This document shows positions 1 to 7,932 of a DNA stretch of 64,000 nucleotides, piece by piece; position 1 is the first letter of the stretch, and each line of letters starts with the position of its first letter. The notes beneath the pieces were generated by a model. It ran no database searches and was not told where the DNA came from. It saw only the letters and a list, made by a program, of their open reading frames with translations. Both the position numbers and the translations under genes were made by a program. The DNA comes from Rummeliibacillus sp044763875 (GTDB lineage Bacteria > Bacillota > Bacilli > Bacillales_A > Planococcaceae): NCBI RefSeq assembly GCF_044763875.1, contig NZ_JBIWGZ010000002.1, positions 186,001-250,000 of the forward strand. The letters are read 5' to 3'.

Positions 1-1430
1 CGAGTAAGGTCTACAGATTGAATATTCGATTTCGTCACTTCGATATAGTAACCAAATACACGGTTATAGCCGATTTTTAAATTTTTAATACCAGTAACTT
101 CACGTTCTTTTTTCTCTAATTGGGCAATCCAGTCTTTTCCGTTTCTAGATGCATAACGTAACTCATCTAGTTTTTCATTGAATTCTTCGCGTATTACATC
201 CCCTTCTTTAATAGAAATCGGAGGATGGTCTGTAATGGCTTTGCTTAAATAGCTTTCAACATCCTCGCATAAATCAAGTGTTTGACCTAGAGGCACTAAA
301 TGTTCTTTGCCAGAATTGTTTAACTGATCTTTAATCGCAGGTACTTGTCTTAAAGATTCACGTAATTGTGCAAGATCACGACCACCTACACTGCCAAATG
401 CCACACGGCCAGCTAATCGTTCTAGATCATAAACTTTTTTCAACAGCTCTTGTAATTCTGCACGGAGGAAATAATCTTCCAATAAATCAGTTACGATACT
501 TAATCGTTTTTCGATTGCTTTTCGGCTCGCCAATGGTTGGTGAAGCCATTGTTTTAATTTACGACCACCCATGGCTGTCGCTGTTTCATCCAAAAGCCAT
601 AATAATGTGCCTTTTTGATCTCCTCCACGCAGTGACTGGATTAGCTCTAAATTACGTTTGGAATTTGTATCGATATTCAAATAATTTTTCACTTCATGGT
701 AAGTAAATGGTTGAATATGTGATAACGAGCGCATTTGTGTACGTTCAAGATAACGTAATAATATGCGACTTGCTTCGTGTAATTCTTCTGGTGCTTGTTT
801 CAAATATTGTAGGCTTGTTACTTCAGTCATACCTTCATTTTCAAGCGAAAGTACAATTGAATAGGTATCAGCTAATTCTTGTAACTCTGCAAATAACTCA
901 TCTTTCACCACTAATTCGCGAATATCAAATGCTTGTAGTTGTTGGATTAAATCTTTTTTATCGCCTTCCACATATGTAGTGGTGGATTCACCAGTCGATA
1001 GATCAAGATAGCTAAAAGCAAATTCATTATCTTTTAATTTTGTGCTTGCTGCGATAAAATGATTGGATTTTCCATCAATCGCTTTGCCTTCCATAATCGT
1101 TCCCGGTGTAATAAGTTGAATGACTTCACGTTTAACGACACCTTTTGCTAATTTTGGATCCTCAGTTTGTTCACATATCGCTACTTTATATCCTTTTTGA
1201 ACAAGTGTCTCAATATAATTTTTTGCAGAATGATGCGGTATGCCACACATTGGAATGCGTTCTTTCATACCAGCATCTCTACTTGTTAATGTAATTTCTA
1301 AAATTTGTGACGCTTTCAATGCATCATCAAAGAACATTTCATAAAAATCTCCTAAACGGAAAAATAAAAAAGCATCTTGATAGTCTGCTTTTACTTGTAA
1401 ATATTGTTGCATCATAGGTGTGTAAGCCAT
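1..1430 (-). CDS. mutS: DNA mismatch repair protein MutS, N-terminal part (runs off left edge)
   Basis: MutS binds base mismatches and short loops after replication and starts repair with MutL. The start codon is at 1428-1430, behind a good ribosome site (AGGAGAGG). About 476 codons lie in the window. Translation begins MAYTPMMQQYLQVKADY, followed by FRLGDFYEMFFDDA, which carries the F-x-E mismatch-contacting motif. The frame stays open through the connector and lever regions to GYNRVFGYYIEVTKSN at the left edge, in the lever/clamp area. The ATPase domain, normally in the last third of a roughly 860-residue protein, lies outside. In B. subtilis mutS is next to cotE; here the gluconate island lies between them. 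Identification is certain. Confidence 0.96.
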   Translation of the reverse strand, partial: MAYTPMMQQYLQVKADYQDAFLFFRLGDFYEMFFDDALKASQILEITLTSRDAGMKERIPMCGIPHHSAKNYIETLVQKGYKVAICEQTEDPKLAKGVVKREVIQLITPGTIMEGKAIDGKSNHFIAASTKLKDNEFAFSYLDLSTGESTTTYVEGDKKDLIQQLQAFDIRELVVKDELFAELQELADTYSIVLSLENEGMTEVTSLQYLKQAPEELHEASRILLRYLERTQMRSLSHIQPFTYHEVKNYLNIDTNSKRNLELIQSLRGGDQKGTLLWLLDETATAMGGRKLKQWLHQPLASRKAIEKRLSIVTDLLEDYFLRAELQELLKKVYDLERLAGRVAFGSVGGRDLAQLRESLRQVPAIKDQLNNSGKEHLVPLGQTLDLCEDVESYLSKAITDHPPISIKEGDVIREEFNEKLDELRYASRNGKDWIAQLEKKEREVTGIKNLKIGYNRVFGYYIEVTKSNIQSVDLT

Positions 1431-1736
1431 ATTATTACCTCTCCTGTGTTCCTATATCTTATCTTTATTATAACAAATCAAAGTCGAAAAATCGTTTTTG
1501 ACTTATAATAGAAAGTATTTCCACTAACCTATTTTGTTGTTTAATTGTATAAACAGTGCAAAATAAAAAAGACAAAAAATTTATAACTCATTTTTTCGAT
1601 GTTATCCTTTTCTTAATTCTATAAGTCCAGTAAAATAGAACGCGAAGAAATATTTTTTCTGATATAATAATTCGAAAAGAAAAAAAATTTATTACATTAA
1701 CTTATGATGTTTTTATATAAAGGAGAATCCATCGCA
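1431..1736. promoter_or_regulatory. Divergent intergenic region mutS / gntK
   Basis: AT-rich non-coding DNA between the divergent mutS and gntK starts. For mutS, a TATAAT -10 is visible on the minus strand at 1467-1472, without a convincing -35. For gntK, TATAAT lies at 1663-1668, also without a good -35. The 13-bp imperfect palindrome GAAATATTTTTTC (1647-1659) ends 3 bp before that -10 and resembles sequences in the gntP and rpiR promoters. The gntK ribosome site AAAGGAG is at 1719-1725. No small open frame looks real. Confidence 0.5.
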
Positions 1737-3281
1737 ATGTCAAAAATATCTTATTATCTAGGCGTTGATATTGGTACTACTTGCACGAAAGCGGTTTTAT
1801 TTGGCAACAATGGCCAAGTAATTAGTATGCATCATGCAGGGTATCCACTCTATAGTCCTACTCCGAATGTTGCTGAACAAAATCCAGATGAAATTCTACA
1901 TGCTGTGAAAGAAGCTATTCGTATTGCGATTAAAAAAAGTAGTATCGACGTAAATGATTTAAAACTCGTTTCATTCAGTGCAGCTATGCATAGTGTGATT
2001 GCAATTGACAAATACGGCAAACCGTTAACAAACTGCATGACTTGGGCAGATACCCGTGCAACCGATTGGGCAGACAAAATAAAGAACGAAATGAATGGTC
2101 ATGAAATTTATAGACGTACAGGTACACCCATTCATCCTATGTCCCCTCTTTGTAAAATTACTTGGTTATGCCATGAAAAACCAGAGATTTTCAGTCAAAC
2201 ATATAAATTTATTAGTATGAAAGAATATGTATTCCATAACTTTTTCGATCGCTATATTGTAGACCATTCGATTGCTTCCGCTACTGGTATGTTCAATCTC
2301 GAAAATCGTGATTGGGATGAAAACGCTTTAGAAGTTGCTGGTATTACAGCTGCTCAATTATCTGAGCTGGTACCAACCACTTATTATCTTGATGGTTTAA
2401 AAAAAGACATTGTAGAGGAAATTGGTATACCTTCTCATATCCCATTTGTCATCGGTGCCAATGATGGGGTACTTTCAAATCTTGGAGTCAACGCAATTGA
2501 TCCAGGAGTTGTCGCTGTCACAATCGGTACGAGTGGTGCTATCCGTACTGTAACAGATCACCCTGTAACAGATCCAAAAGGTCGGATTTTCTGCTATGTG
2601 TTAACAGACAAGCATTGGGTTGTAGGTGGTCCGGTAAACAATGGCGGTATGACTTTTAGATGGGTACGTGATGAATTGGCAGCTTCTGAAGTAGAAACTG
2701 CTAAACGATTAGGAATCGACGCATACGATGTGTTAACGAAAATCGCCTCGAATGTAAATCCTGGTTCTGACGGATTATTATTCCATCCGTATTTAGCTGG
2801 CGAACGCGCTCCATTATGGAATGCGAATGCCCGTGGATCATTCTTTGGATTAGGATTACATCATAAAAAAGAGCATATGATCCGTGCCGTACTAGAGGGC
2901 GTTATTTTCAACTTATATACGGTCTTTATCGCATTACAAGAAGTAATTGGGATTCCAAAGAAAATCCAAGCAACTGGTGGTTTTGCACGTTCTGAATTAT
3001 GGCGCCAAATGATGGCAGATATTTTCAATCAAGAAGTTTCAGTACCTGAAAGCTTTGAAAGCTCATGTCTTGGAGCAATTGTTCTTGGTATGTATGCATT
3101 AGGTGAAATTGAAGACTTCTCTATTGTTTCAGAATGGGTCGGCTCAACTCATGTTCATAAACCAATTCCAGAAAATGTAGACGTTTATGTGGAACTGATT
3201 CCCATCTATATACGTATTTCTCGATTACTTGAGCAAGAATATCATGATATAACTAAATTCCAGGAAAAACGGGTAAAATAA
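1737..3281 (+). CDS. gntK: Gluconokinase (FGGY carbohydrate kinase family)
   Basis: Phosphorylates D-gluconate to 6-phosphogluconate with ATP, the entry step to the pentose phosphate pathway. I place the start at 1737 (514 residues), after AAAGGAG at 1719-1725; an upstream in-frame ATG at 1704 lacks a ribosome site. The N-terminal phosphate loop GVDIGTTCTKAVLF is at residues 9-22. The C-terminal FGGY half shows YLAGERAPLWNANARG and ATGGFARSELWRQMMADIF. Length matches B. subtilis GntK (about 513). Here gntK is alone and divergent from mutS, with gnd and gntP 3-6 kb away, unlike the compact gntRKPZ operon. Xylulokinases are related, but the motifs and the neighbouring gntP and gnd favour gluconate. 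Confidence 0.93.
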   Translation: MSKISYYLGVDIGTTCTKAVLFGNNGQVISMHHAGYPLYSPTPNVAEQNPDEILHAVKEAIRIAIKKSSIDVNDLKLVSFSAAMHSVIAIDKYGKPLTNCMTWADTRATDWADKIKNEMNGHEIYRRTGTPIHPMSPLCKITWLCHEKPEIFSQTYKFISMKEYVFHNFFDRYIVDHSIASATGMFNLENRDWDENALEVAGITAAQLSELVPTTYYLDGLKKDIVEEIGIPSHIPFVIGANDGVLSNLGVNAIDPGVVAVTIGTSGAIRTVTDHPVTDPKGRIFCYVLTDKHWVVGGPVNNGGMTFRWVRDELAASEVETAKRLGIDAYDVLTKIASNVNPGSDGLLFHPYLAGERAPLWNANARGSFFGLGLHHKKEHMIRAVLEGVIFNLYTVFIALQEVIGIPKKIQATGGFARSELWRQMMADIFNQEVSVPESFESSCLGAIVLGMYALGEIEDFSIVSEWVGSTHVHKPIPENVDVYVELIPIYIRISRLLEQEYHDITKFQEKRVK

Positions 3282-3308
3282 AAGTCATTTATGTTTCTTA
3301 AAAAACTA

Positions 3309-3347
3309 AGAGCAAAACTACTTTCATCAGTAGTGTTGCTCTTTTTT
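3309..3347 (+). terminator. Rho-independent terminator of gntK
   Basis: A 14-bp stem with one mismatch (AGAGCAAAACTACT / AGTAGTGTTGCTCT) and a 6-nt loop, followed by a run of T. It starts 28 bases after the gntK stop. Confidence 0.9.
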
Positions 3348-3449
3348 GGTGATTTTTTTATCTTAATGAGTCAATTTCATAAATCCATTTTCCGTTTTAA
3401 ATACTATAATTTCAACATATTTACTTTTCCATATTCAGATTTGGATGTT

Positions 3450-3560
3450 ACGCTACAGACGGCGCTTTCCACGGGCTTGGCTTCAATCTCCTCGTCACTA
3501 CGTTCCTGCGGGGCTTTCAGCTCAACCTTTTCCCGTAGGAGTCGCCGTCTTTCGCTCCAC
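3450..3560 (-). repeat. Dispersed Bacillaceae-type repeat, family A copy 1
   Basis: GC-richer block in AT-rich surroundings. On the minus strand it reads GGAGCGAAAGACGGCGACTC, then CTACGGGA, GAGCTGAAAGCCCCGCAGGA, a GACGAGGAG segment, and ends GGAAAGCGCCGTCTGTAGCG. The outer arms (GACGGCG / CGCCGTC) are inverted. This layout is the common intergenic repeat of Bacillus and relatives. It lies between the gntK terminator and the next gene. An open frame across it (3291-3602) is not a believable gene. Confidence 0.75.
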
Positions 3561-3640
3561 AATGAACAAAATTGGACATCATTAAATGCTCGTATATTTT
3601 AAATGAAATTTCCATTATGAAATTGATTCTGATAAAATGA

Positions 3641-4165
3641 TTATTTCAATATATATTCTATTACTAATGGAAAATAATTTGATAAAGTTTGATTAGTGTC
3701 AATTTTCAATATTTCTAAATTTTCAGGTTTTTCACCATTTTGAATCGTATATTCAAATGCTTCTTTGGAATGTATTTGAGGAATTTGACTTATGAGTCTC
3801 TCTCTTTTAGCTAGTCGATCATTGATTAAATTATAGTCATCTATGTAACACTCAATATATTTATATTTCACATTAAATCTTAATGCTAATTCTACTCCTT
3901 TCTCAACTTGCTCTTCATAAAGACATGGGCTATCTAAAATCACACTCCGCCCTTGAGATAAATAAAATTCAATTAACGCCCAATCAACTTCGTACGCAAT
4001 TTGTCCTGTAATCTGAAAATCAATAGCTTTTTCTGCTATAGAATTTATTAATGCCGATTTTACAATATCATGATCTACAATAATCATATTTTCATTACTA
4101 GCAATTGCTTTTGCTAAAGTTGATTTTCCTGATCCAGGAAAACCTGACATTTGAATAAAGTACAT
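3641..4165 (-). CDS. P-loop kinase-like ATP-binding protein (AAA_33/zeta-like fold)
   Basis: A 174-residue protein with a strong Walker A motif, GFPGSGKST, at residues 8-16. A nucleoside-kinase-like core follows: IIVDHDIVKSALI, then VILDSPCLYEEQ, then a basic lid segment DRLAKRERL. This is the pattern of small kinases grouped as AAA_33 (zeta-toxin, phosphotransferase and chloramphenicol-phosphotransferase types). The substrate cannot be told from sequence. GGGAG lies 7 nt before the ATG. It follows the NlpC-like gene by about 70 bp on the same strand, so the two may be co-transcribed. No antitoxin-like partner is visible, which argues against a zeta toxin. Function unknown. Confidence 0.7.
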   Translation of the reverse strand: MYFIQMSGFPGSGKSTLAKAIASNENMIIVDHDIVKSALINSIAEKAIDFQITGQIAYEVDWALIEFYLSQGRSVILDSPCLYEEQVEKGVELALRFNVKYKYIECYIDDYNLINDRLAKRERLISQIPQIHSKEAFEYTIQNGEKPENLEILKIDTNQTLSNYFPLVIEYILK

Positions 4166-4234
4166 TGAAACGCTCCCTTCCTCTTTCCAATAATAAAGAC
4201 GTTTATTAGTTTTATATTTAATTCCACAAAGTCC

Positions 4235-5107
4235 TTAACTTTTTTTACGATATTTCACAAGTTTTAAATGTTCCCATTCCTTATTAAGTTGTTCTTTTGA
4301 TAGAATTTTCCATGGATTAAAAATTGTTTGTCCATGCTTATTAAAAAATAAATCTTCGCCTAAATGATATGCTGCATGTTGAATAATGCTATTTTCATCT
4401 ACCCAGACGATAAGATCTTCGGGTTGAAGCTCATCACTTAAACATTCCTTGTAATGATAGTGCGCTAATTTTCCAAGAAACGTTTCTTGATGAATCCATT
4501 CATTGATAAACCACGGTTGTTTCCCCTTAGTAAGGGCATACACAACAGCGGCTAAACAGTTTGCGCCTTGTACATGACCAAATGTATTTGCAAAAGGCTC
4601 TAAAAATTCAGGCAACCATTCGGGAGATGTAACAGCTTCACCTTTATCCCACCATTCATAAATCATGGTTGTAAGTATATCTTCTTTACAAGTTTGTGAA
4701 AGATTTTCCCACATAGTTCGCTGAATTACAATATGTTCATTGATAACAAAACTTGTTGGAATATTATCCAACTGATGAACAAATGAAATTGGAATCACAA
4801 GTCCTCTTTCTAACTGCACTTGAACTTTTAATATGAATTGTCTTTGCTCTTCAGATATTGTTTCAATCCATTCTTTTTGTGCTATGACAACATAATTTGC
4901 ATTTTTGACATTCCAATATTCATAAGCATTCACATACTCTACTTGTCCATATGTACTGTGATTATAAAACTCATTTATAGGCATTAACAAAACATCTGTA
5001 AAGTCAAATCCTTTATTAAGTTGCTCAGTTGAAAAGAAATATAAATCTTTCTCTGGTACATAGCTGTCCATCCATGAAAGTAAGTTTCGTTTAGGCCTAA
5101 TTTGCAT
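4235..5107 (-). CDS. Uncharacterised protein with a C-terminal NlpC/P60-like Cys-His region
   Basis: A 290-residue protein I do not recognise by name. The start is the ATG at 5105-5107, because GGAGG sits 8 nt before it; a longer frame from an upstream TTG would place that ribosome site inside the gene. There is no signal peptide, so it is probably cytoplasmic. The N-terminal two thirds shows no known motif. The last third holds GANCLAAVVYAL (Cys184) and DLIVWVDENSIIQHAAYHLG (His244), followed by DLFFNKHG. This Cys-helix / His-strand order resembles NlpC/P60 papain-like folds, which suggests a peptidase, amidase or acyltransferase. The partner gene downstream is a P-loop kinase-like protein. 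The fold assignment is an inference; the gene itself looks real. Confidence 0.65.
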   Translation of the reverse strand: MQIRPKRNLLSWMDSYVPEKDLYFFSTEQLNKGFDFTDVLLMPINEFYNHSTYGQVEYVNAYEYWNVKNANYVVIAQKEWIETISEEQRQFILKVQVQLERGLVIPISFVHQLDNIPTSFVINEHIVIQRTMWENLSQTCKEDILTTMIYEWWDKGEAVTSPEWLPEFLEPFANTFGHVQGANCLAAVVYALTKGKQPWFINEWIHQETFLGKLAHYHYKECLSDELQPEDLIVWVDENSIIQHAAYHLGEDLFFNKHGQTIFNPWKILSKEQLNKEWEHLKLVKYRKKS

Positions 5108-5232
5108 AATGTATTCCTCCAAAGATTTTATATTTTATTGATGAATCAATTTCATAATTTAAAGATTTAATAAAAACAAGAACGTTAAATGTGCCATTGT
5201 TATATGCCATATCTATTAGAACATTGTTCTAT

Positions 5233-5500
5233 GAAGCGGAAGATGGCGAGTCCTCGAAAATGCATTCGCATTTCCTTCGTGCGATGTTAATTCAGTGAAG
5301 TTTATTCAATGTCCTACGGGAAAGCGAGACAGGTGAGACCCCGCAGTGAAAATTCTTTTTGCCCCACAAAAAGAATTTTCTGCGACGAAGCTAGCGTAGC
5401 AATGCTGGAGCAATCTTTTAACTGCGACGAGTAACCGCAGGAGCAAAGGCTTCCGAGGAGGCTCAACGATCGCTTAGCACGAAAGCGCCATCTGGAGCGG
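5233..5500 (+). repeat. Dispersed repeat, family A copy 2 (long form)
   Basis: Shares the family A layout with copy 1 but lies in the opposite orientation and is longer. It contains GTCCTACGGGAAAGCGAGAC, GTGAGACCCCGCAGTG, GAGGAGGCTCAACG and finally GAAAGCGCCATCTGGAGCGG. The middle carries a perfect 14-bp stem (GAAAATTCTTTTTG / CAAAAAGAATTTTC) with a 5-nt loop, then a stretch with repeated GCGACGA units and TGCTGGAGCAATC. The inserted middle explains the added length. It would fold into a long branched hairpin. Confidence 0.75.
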
Positions 5501-5692
5501 CATACTGAGTAAATACTGAGTAAATACCGGAAAATTAATTATTATCCGAATTATAGGATGATACTTGGTCTTCCAAGATTGCTTCACGATAAGTTACCAC
5601 TAGCTAAAACTGCTTTATTAATTCTCCTATATTAATTGCCATTATATCTATAAATGGAAAAATCCACTACATTTTCATGTAAATAAAGTGGC

Positions 5693-5807
5693 GGTGTATG
5701 CCCCGATACTTATGCCAAAAAACTGGATGCTGAGACCTCACAGAGAAATAATTTTTGTGTCGAGTGAAGGCACCGTAATGGATCATTAGATATTTTGATG
5801 GCATACC
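5693..5807. repeat. 115-bp block bounded by imperfect inverted ends
   Basis: Begins GGTGTATGCC (5693-5702) and ends GGCATACC (5800-5807), inverted with respect to each other, with no open frame. A separate hairpin CCACT...AGTGG (5664-5691) abuts its left side. It could be a degenerate miniature element or the remnant of another intergenic repeat. No target duplication is evident. Confidence 0.3.
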
Positions 5808-5910
5808 CTGCATTTAATATTAGACTATAAAATTATTCATGCATGTGTTGGGAGACAAAAGCTTTTGAATGTTTTTATTTTAGAAGCATTTATAAACTAT
5901 CATTTTTACA

Positions 5911-5949
5911 AAACAAAAAGCCAGTTATCATACGAAATGATAACTGACC
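5911..5949 (-). terminator. Rho-independent terminator of gnd
   Basis: A 10-bp perfect stem CAGTTATCAT / ATGATAACTG; on the minus strand it is followed by GGCTTTTTGTTTTG. It begins 22 bases after the gnd stop. Confidence 0.88.
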
Positions 5950-5970
5950 TATTCAATATTTAGAACTTAT

Positions 5971-6867
5971 TTATTTCTTTTCAACAGCATGTCCGCCAAA
6001 TTCATTGCGAAGTGCTGCGACTACTTTCCCTGTAAATGTATCTTCTTCTAAAGAACGATAACGCATCATTAGTGAAAGTGTTGTAACAGGAACTGGTGCT
6101 TTTAATTCAAGGGCAGTCTCAACTGTCCATTTACCTTCACCAGACGAATGCATAATGCCTCTAATTTCATCTAGTTTTGGATCTTTAGAAAATGCATTTT
6201 GTGTTAATTCCATTAACCAAGAACGAATAACAGAGCCGTGATTCCACATTTCTGCAACTTTTTCATAATCGTAATCATATGGGCTTTTTTCTAATACTTC
6301 GAAGCCTTCTGCAATAGCTTGCATCATACCATATTCAATGCCATTATGAATCATTTTCAAGAAATGCCCACTACCTGATTTTCCGGCATATAAATAACCT
6401 TTATCTACACAGATATCTTGGATAAATGGTTCGATCACTTTAAATGCTTGTTCTTCCCCACCAATCATCATACAAGCACCATTTAATGCACCTGATGTAC
6501 CACCACTTGTACCGATATCCATGAAGAAAATTCCTTTTTGTTGCAAGTCTTCAGAAATTTGAATAGCTTCTTTATAATGTGAGTTACCGCCATCAATTAA
6601 GATATCACCTGCATCAAGAATACCTTTTAACTGATTTATAGTATTAATTGTAATATCACCAGCAGGTACCATCATCCAAATAACACGTGGTTTAGGAAGT
6701 GCATTAACCATTTCTTGTAATGAAGAAAAAGTTTTACCACCTTCAACTGTGAAATTTTTTGAAGCTTCCGTATTCACATCAAAAGCAAATACTGTATGTT
6801 TATGTTCCATTAAATTTAAACCAAGGTTATACCCCATTTTCCCTAAACCAATTAAACCGATATTCAT
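5971..6867 (-). CDS. gnd: 6-phosphogluconate dehydrogenase, short (YqeC/GndA-like) type
   Basis: Oxidatively decarboxylates 6-phosphogluconate to ribulose 5-phosphate. At 298 residues it is the short form, like B. subtilis YqeC, rather than the roughly 470-residue GntZ/GndA. The Rossmann motif GLIGLGKMGYNLG is at residues 4-16. DGGNSHYKE is at 92-100, SGGTSG at 121-126, and the catalytic K171-x-x-H174-N175 lies in HFLKMIHNG. Short forms usually prefer NAD+; that is family knowledge, not visible here. AAAGGAG sits 8 nt before the ATG. It is divergent from the RpiR-type regulator, with its own terminator. Confidence 0.93.
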   Translation of the reverse strand: MNIGLIGLGKMGYNLGLNLMEHKHTVFAFDVNTEASKNFTVEGGKTFSSLQEMVNALPKPRVIWMMVPAGDITINTINQLKGILDAGDILIDGGNSHYKEAIQISEDLQQKGIFFMDIGTSGGTSGALNGACMMIGGEEQAFKVIEPFIQDICVDKGYLYAGKSGSGHFLKMIHNGIEYGMMQAIAEGFEVLEKSPYDYDYEKVAEMWNHGSVIRSWLMELTQNAFSKDPKLDEIRGIMHSSGEGKWTVETALELKAPVPVTTLSLMMRYRSLEEDTFTGKVVAALRNEFGGHAVEKK

Positions 6868-7018
6868 CTATAGCGCTCCTTTTTCGTTATTATTCGATAT
6901 TCGTGATTTCATTATACTAAAAATTATTTCTATATTAAATAAAAATAGAGAAAAAAATTTTCTTTTATCTGATTATGCTATACTACAGGTACTATTATTA
7001 TTTGAAAGGAACTCGTTT
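6868..7018. promoter_or_regulatory. Divergent promoter region gnd / RpiR-type regulator
   Basis: AT-rich. For the plus-strand regulator there is a -10 TATACT (6979-6984) with a poor -35. The palindrome-like GAAAAAAATTTTC (6950-6962; arms GAAA and TTTC) lies at about the -35 position and resembles sequences at gntK and gntP. It may be an autoregulatory operator. The regulator's ribosome site GAAAGGA precedes the ATG at 7019. Confidence 0.45.
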
Positions 7019-7864
7019 ATGACACAAAATACTATTAAGAAAATAAGTTCTCTTTATCCTCGTTTAAGCGAAAAGGAAAAGAAAATTGCAGACTATATTC
7101 AAGAAGATCCATCTCATATTATTAATAAAACCATTAACGAGGTTTCTGCTGATTTAAATATTGCGGATGCAACTGTTTTTCGTTTTTGTAAGCGCTTAGG
7201 TTTTAAAGGATATCAAGCGATGAAGATTGCATTAGCATCTGAAGTAATTACACCAATCCAGCAATTTCACGAAGAAATCTCAGAGAGTGATGATGAAAAA
7301 ACGATCTTTCAAAAAATATTCAAATCAAATATTCGAACACTTGAAAATACAATGCATATTTTAGACGAAGGATCCATTAAAAGAGCAGTAATGCTCATGA
7401 ATAAAGCGAAGCATATTTATTTTTATGGTACTGGTGGTTCTGCCGTAATTGCAATGGATGCCTATCATAAATTCGTACGAACAGGTGTTAAATGCTTCGC
7501 TTTTGTCGATTCCCATTTTCAACTGATGTCCGCTTCACAATTGTCAACAGATGATTTAGCTGTAGTCATCTCGCATTCAGGACGTAATCGAGATACTCTT
7601 CAAATTTCAAAGACTGCTAAAGAACATGGTGCTTCTATGATTGCCATAACCGGCTTCCCTAAATCACCAATTGGTCAATTAGCAGATGTCGCTCTTTATA
7701 CAAGCTCTGAAGAAACCGAATATCGCTCTGAAGCTTTATCTTCAAGAATTGGGCAACTAAGTATAATCGATGCACTATACGTCAATACAATGGTAAAACA
7801 TAAAGATGATGCAAATCATGCACTTGAAAAAATGCGTCATGCCATTTCACAAACTCGAATATGA
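7019..7864 (+). CDS. RpiR/MurR-family transcriptional regulator with SIS domain
   Basis: DNA-binding regulator of sugar-phosphate metabolism, 281 residues. I place the start at 7019 after GAAAGGA; the much longer upstream frame is antisense to gnd. The N-terminal HTH covers residues 1-75, with TINEVSADLNIADATVFRFC and KRLGFKGYQAMKIALA typical of the family. The SIS domain (about 110-260) contains IYFYGTGGSAVIAMDAYHKF and VVISHSGRNRDTLQ, a sugar-phosphate binding fold. Divergent from gnd and convergent with gntP, it very likely controls gluconate use, taking the place GntR has in B. subtilis. The effector is probably 6-phosphogluconate or another pentose-pathway phosphate (inference). Confidence 0.88.
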   Translation: MTQNTIKKISSLYPRLSEKEKKIADYIQEDPSHIINKTINEVSADLNIADATVFRFCKRLGFKGYQAMKIALASEVITPIQQFHEEISESDDEKTIFQKIFKSNIRTLENTMHILDEGSIKRAVMLMNKAKHIYFYGTGGSAVIAMDAYHKFVRTGVKCFAFVDSHFQLMSASQLSTDDLAVVISHSGRNRDTLQISKTAKEHGASMIAITGFPKSPIGQLADVALYTSSEETEYRSEALSSRIGQLSIIDALYVNTMVKHKDDANHALEKMRHAISQTRI

Positions 7865-7870
7865 GAAAAT

Positions 7871-7905
7871 GGAGAAGACTTTGTGGTTCAAACAAAATCT
7901 TCTCC
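7871..7905. terminator. Bidirectional terminator between the RpiR-type regulator and gntP
   Basis: Stem GGAGAAGACTTTGT / AACAAAATCTTCTCC with a short loop, lying between the convergent 3' ends of the regulator (stop 7864) and gntP (stop 7933). Confidence 0.75.
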
Positions 7906-7932
7906 ATCTCTTCCAAAAATCCTCATTAACTA

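Larger units (their letters stand above)
5108..5970. other. 863-bp gene-free region with repeats
   Basis: No convincing coding frame on either strand. From left to right it holds the family A repeat (5233-5500), AT-rich spacer, a hairpin CCACT...AGTGG (5664-5691), a 115-bp block bounded by inverted GGTGTATGCC and GGCATACC (5693-5807), and the gnd terminator (5911-5949). It separates the two-gene cassette from gnd. Confidence 0.7.

Noticed and set aside
368..979. Two plus-strand open frames near the left edge
   Set aside because: They are antisense to mutS, whose conserved motifs are clear on the minus strand.
1493..1514. TTGACT next to TATAAT as a promoter
   Set aside because: The two hexamers are essentially adjacent, far from the 17-bp spacing required.
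3291..3602. Open frame of 103 codons on the plus strand after gntK
   Set aside because: It starts within the gntK terminator region, runs through a dispersed repeat and has a composition unlike a protein; no ribosome site.
3641..5107. Toxin-antitoxin pair made of a zeta-like kinase and its neighbour
   Set aside because: The neighbour is a 290-residue protein with an NlpC/P60-like region, not a small antitoxin, and the genes are about 70 bp apart rather than overlapping.
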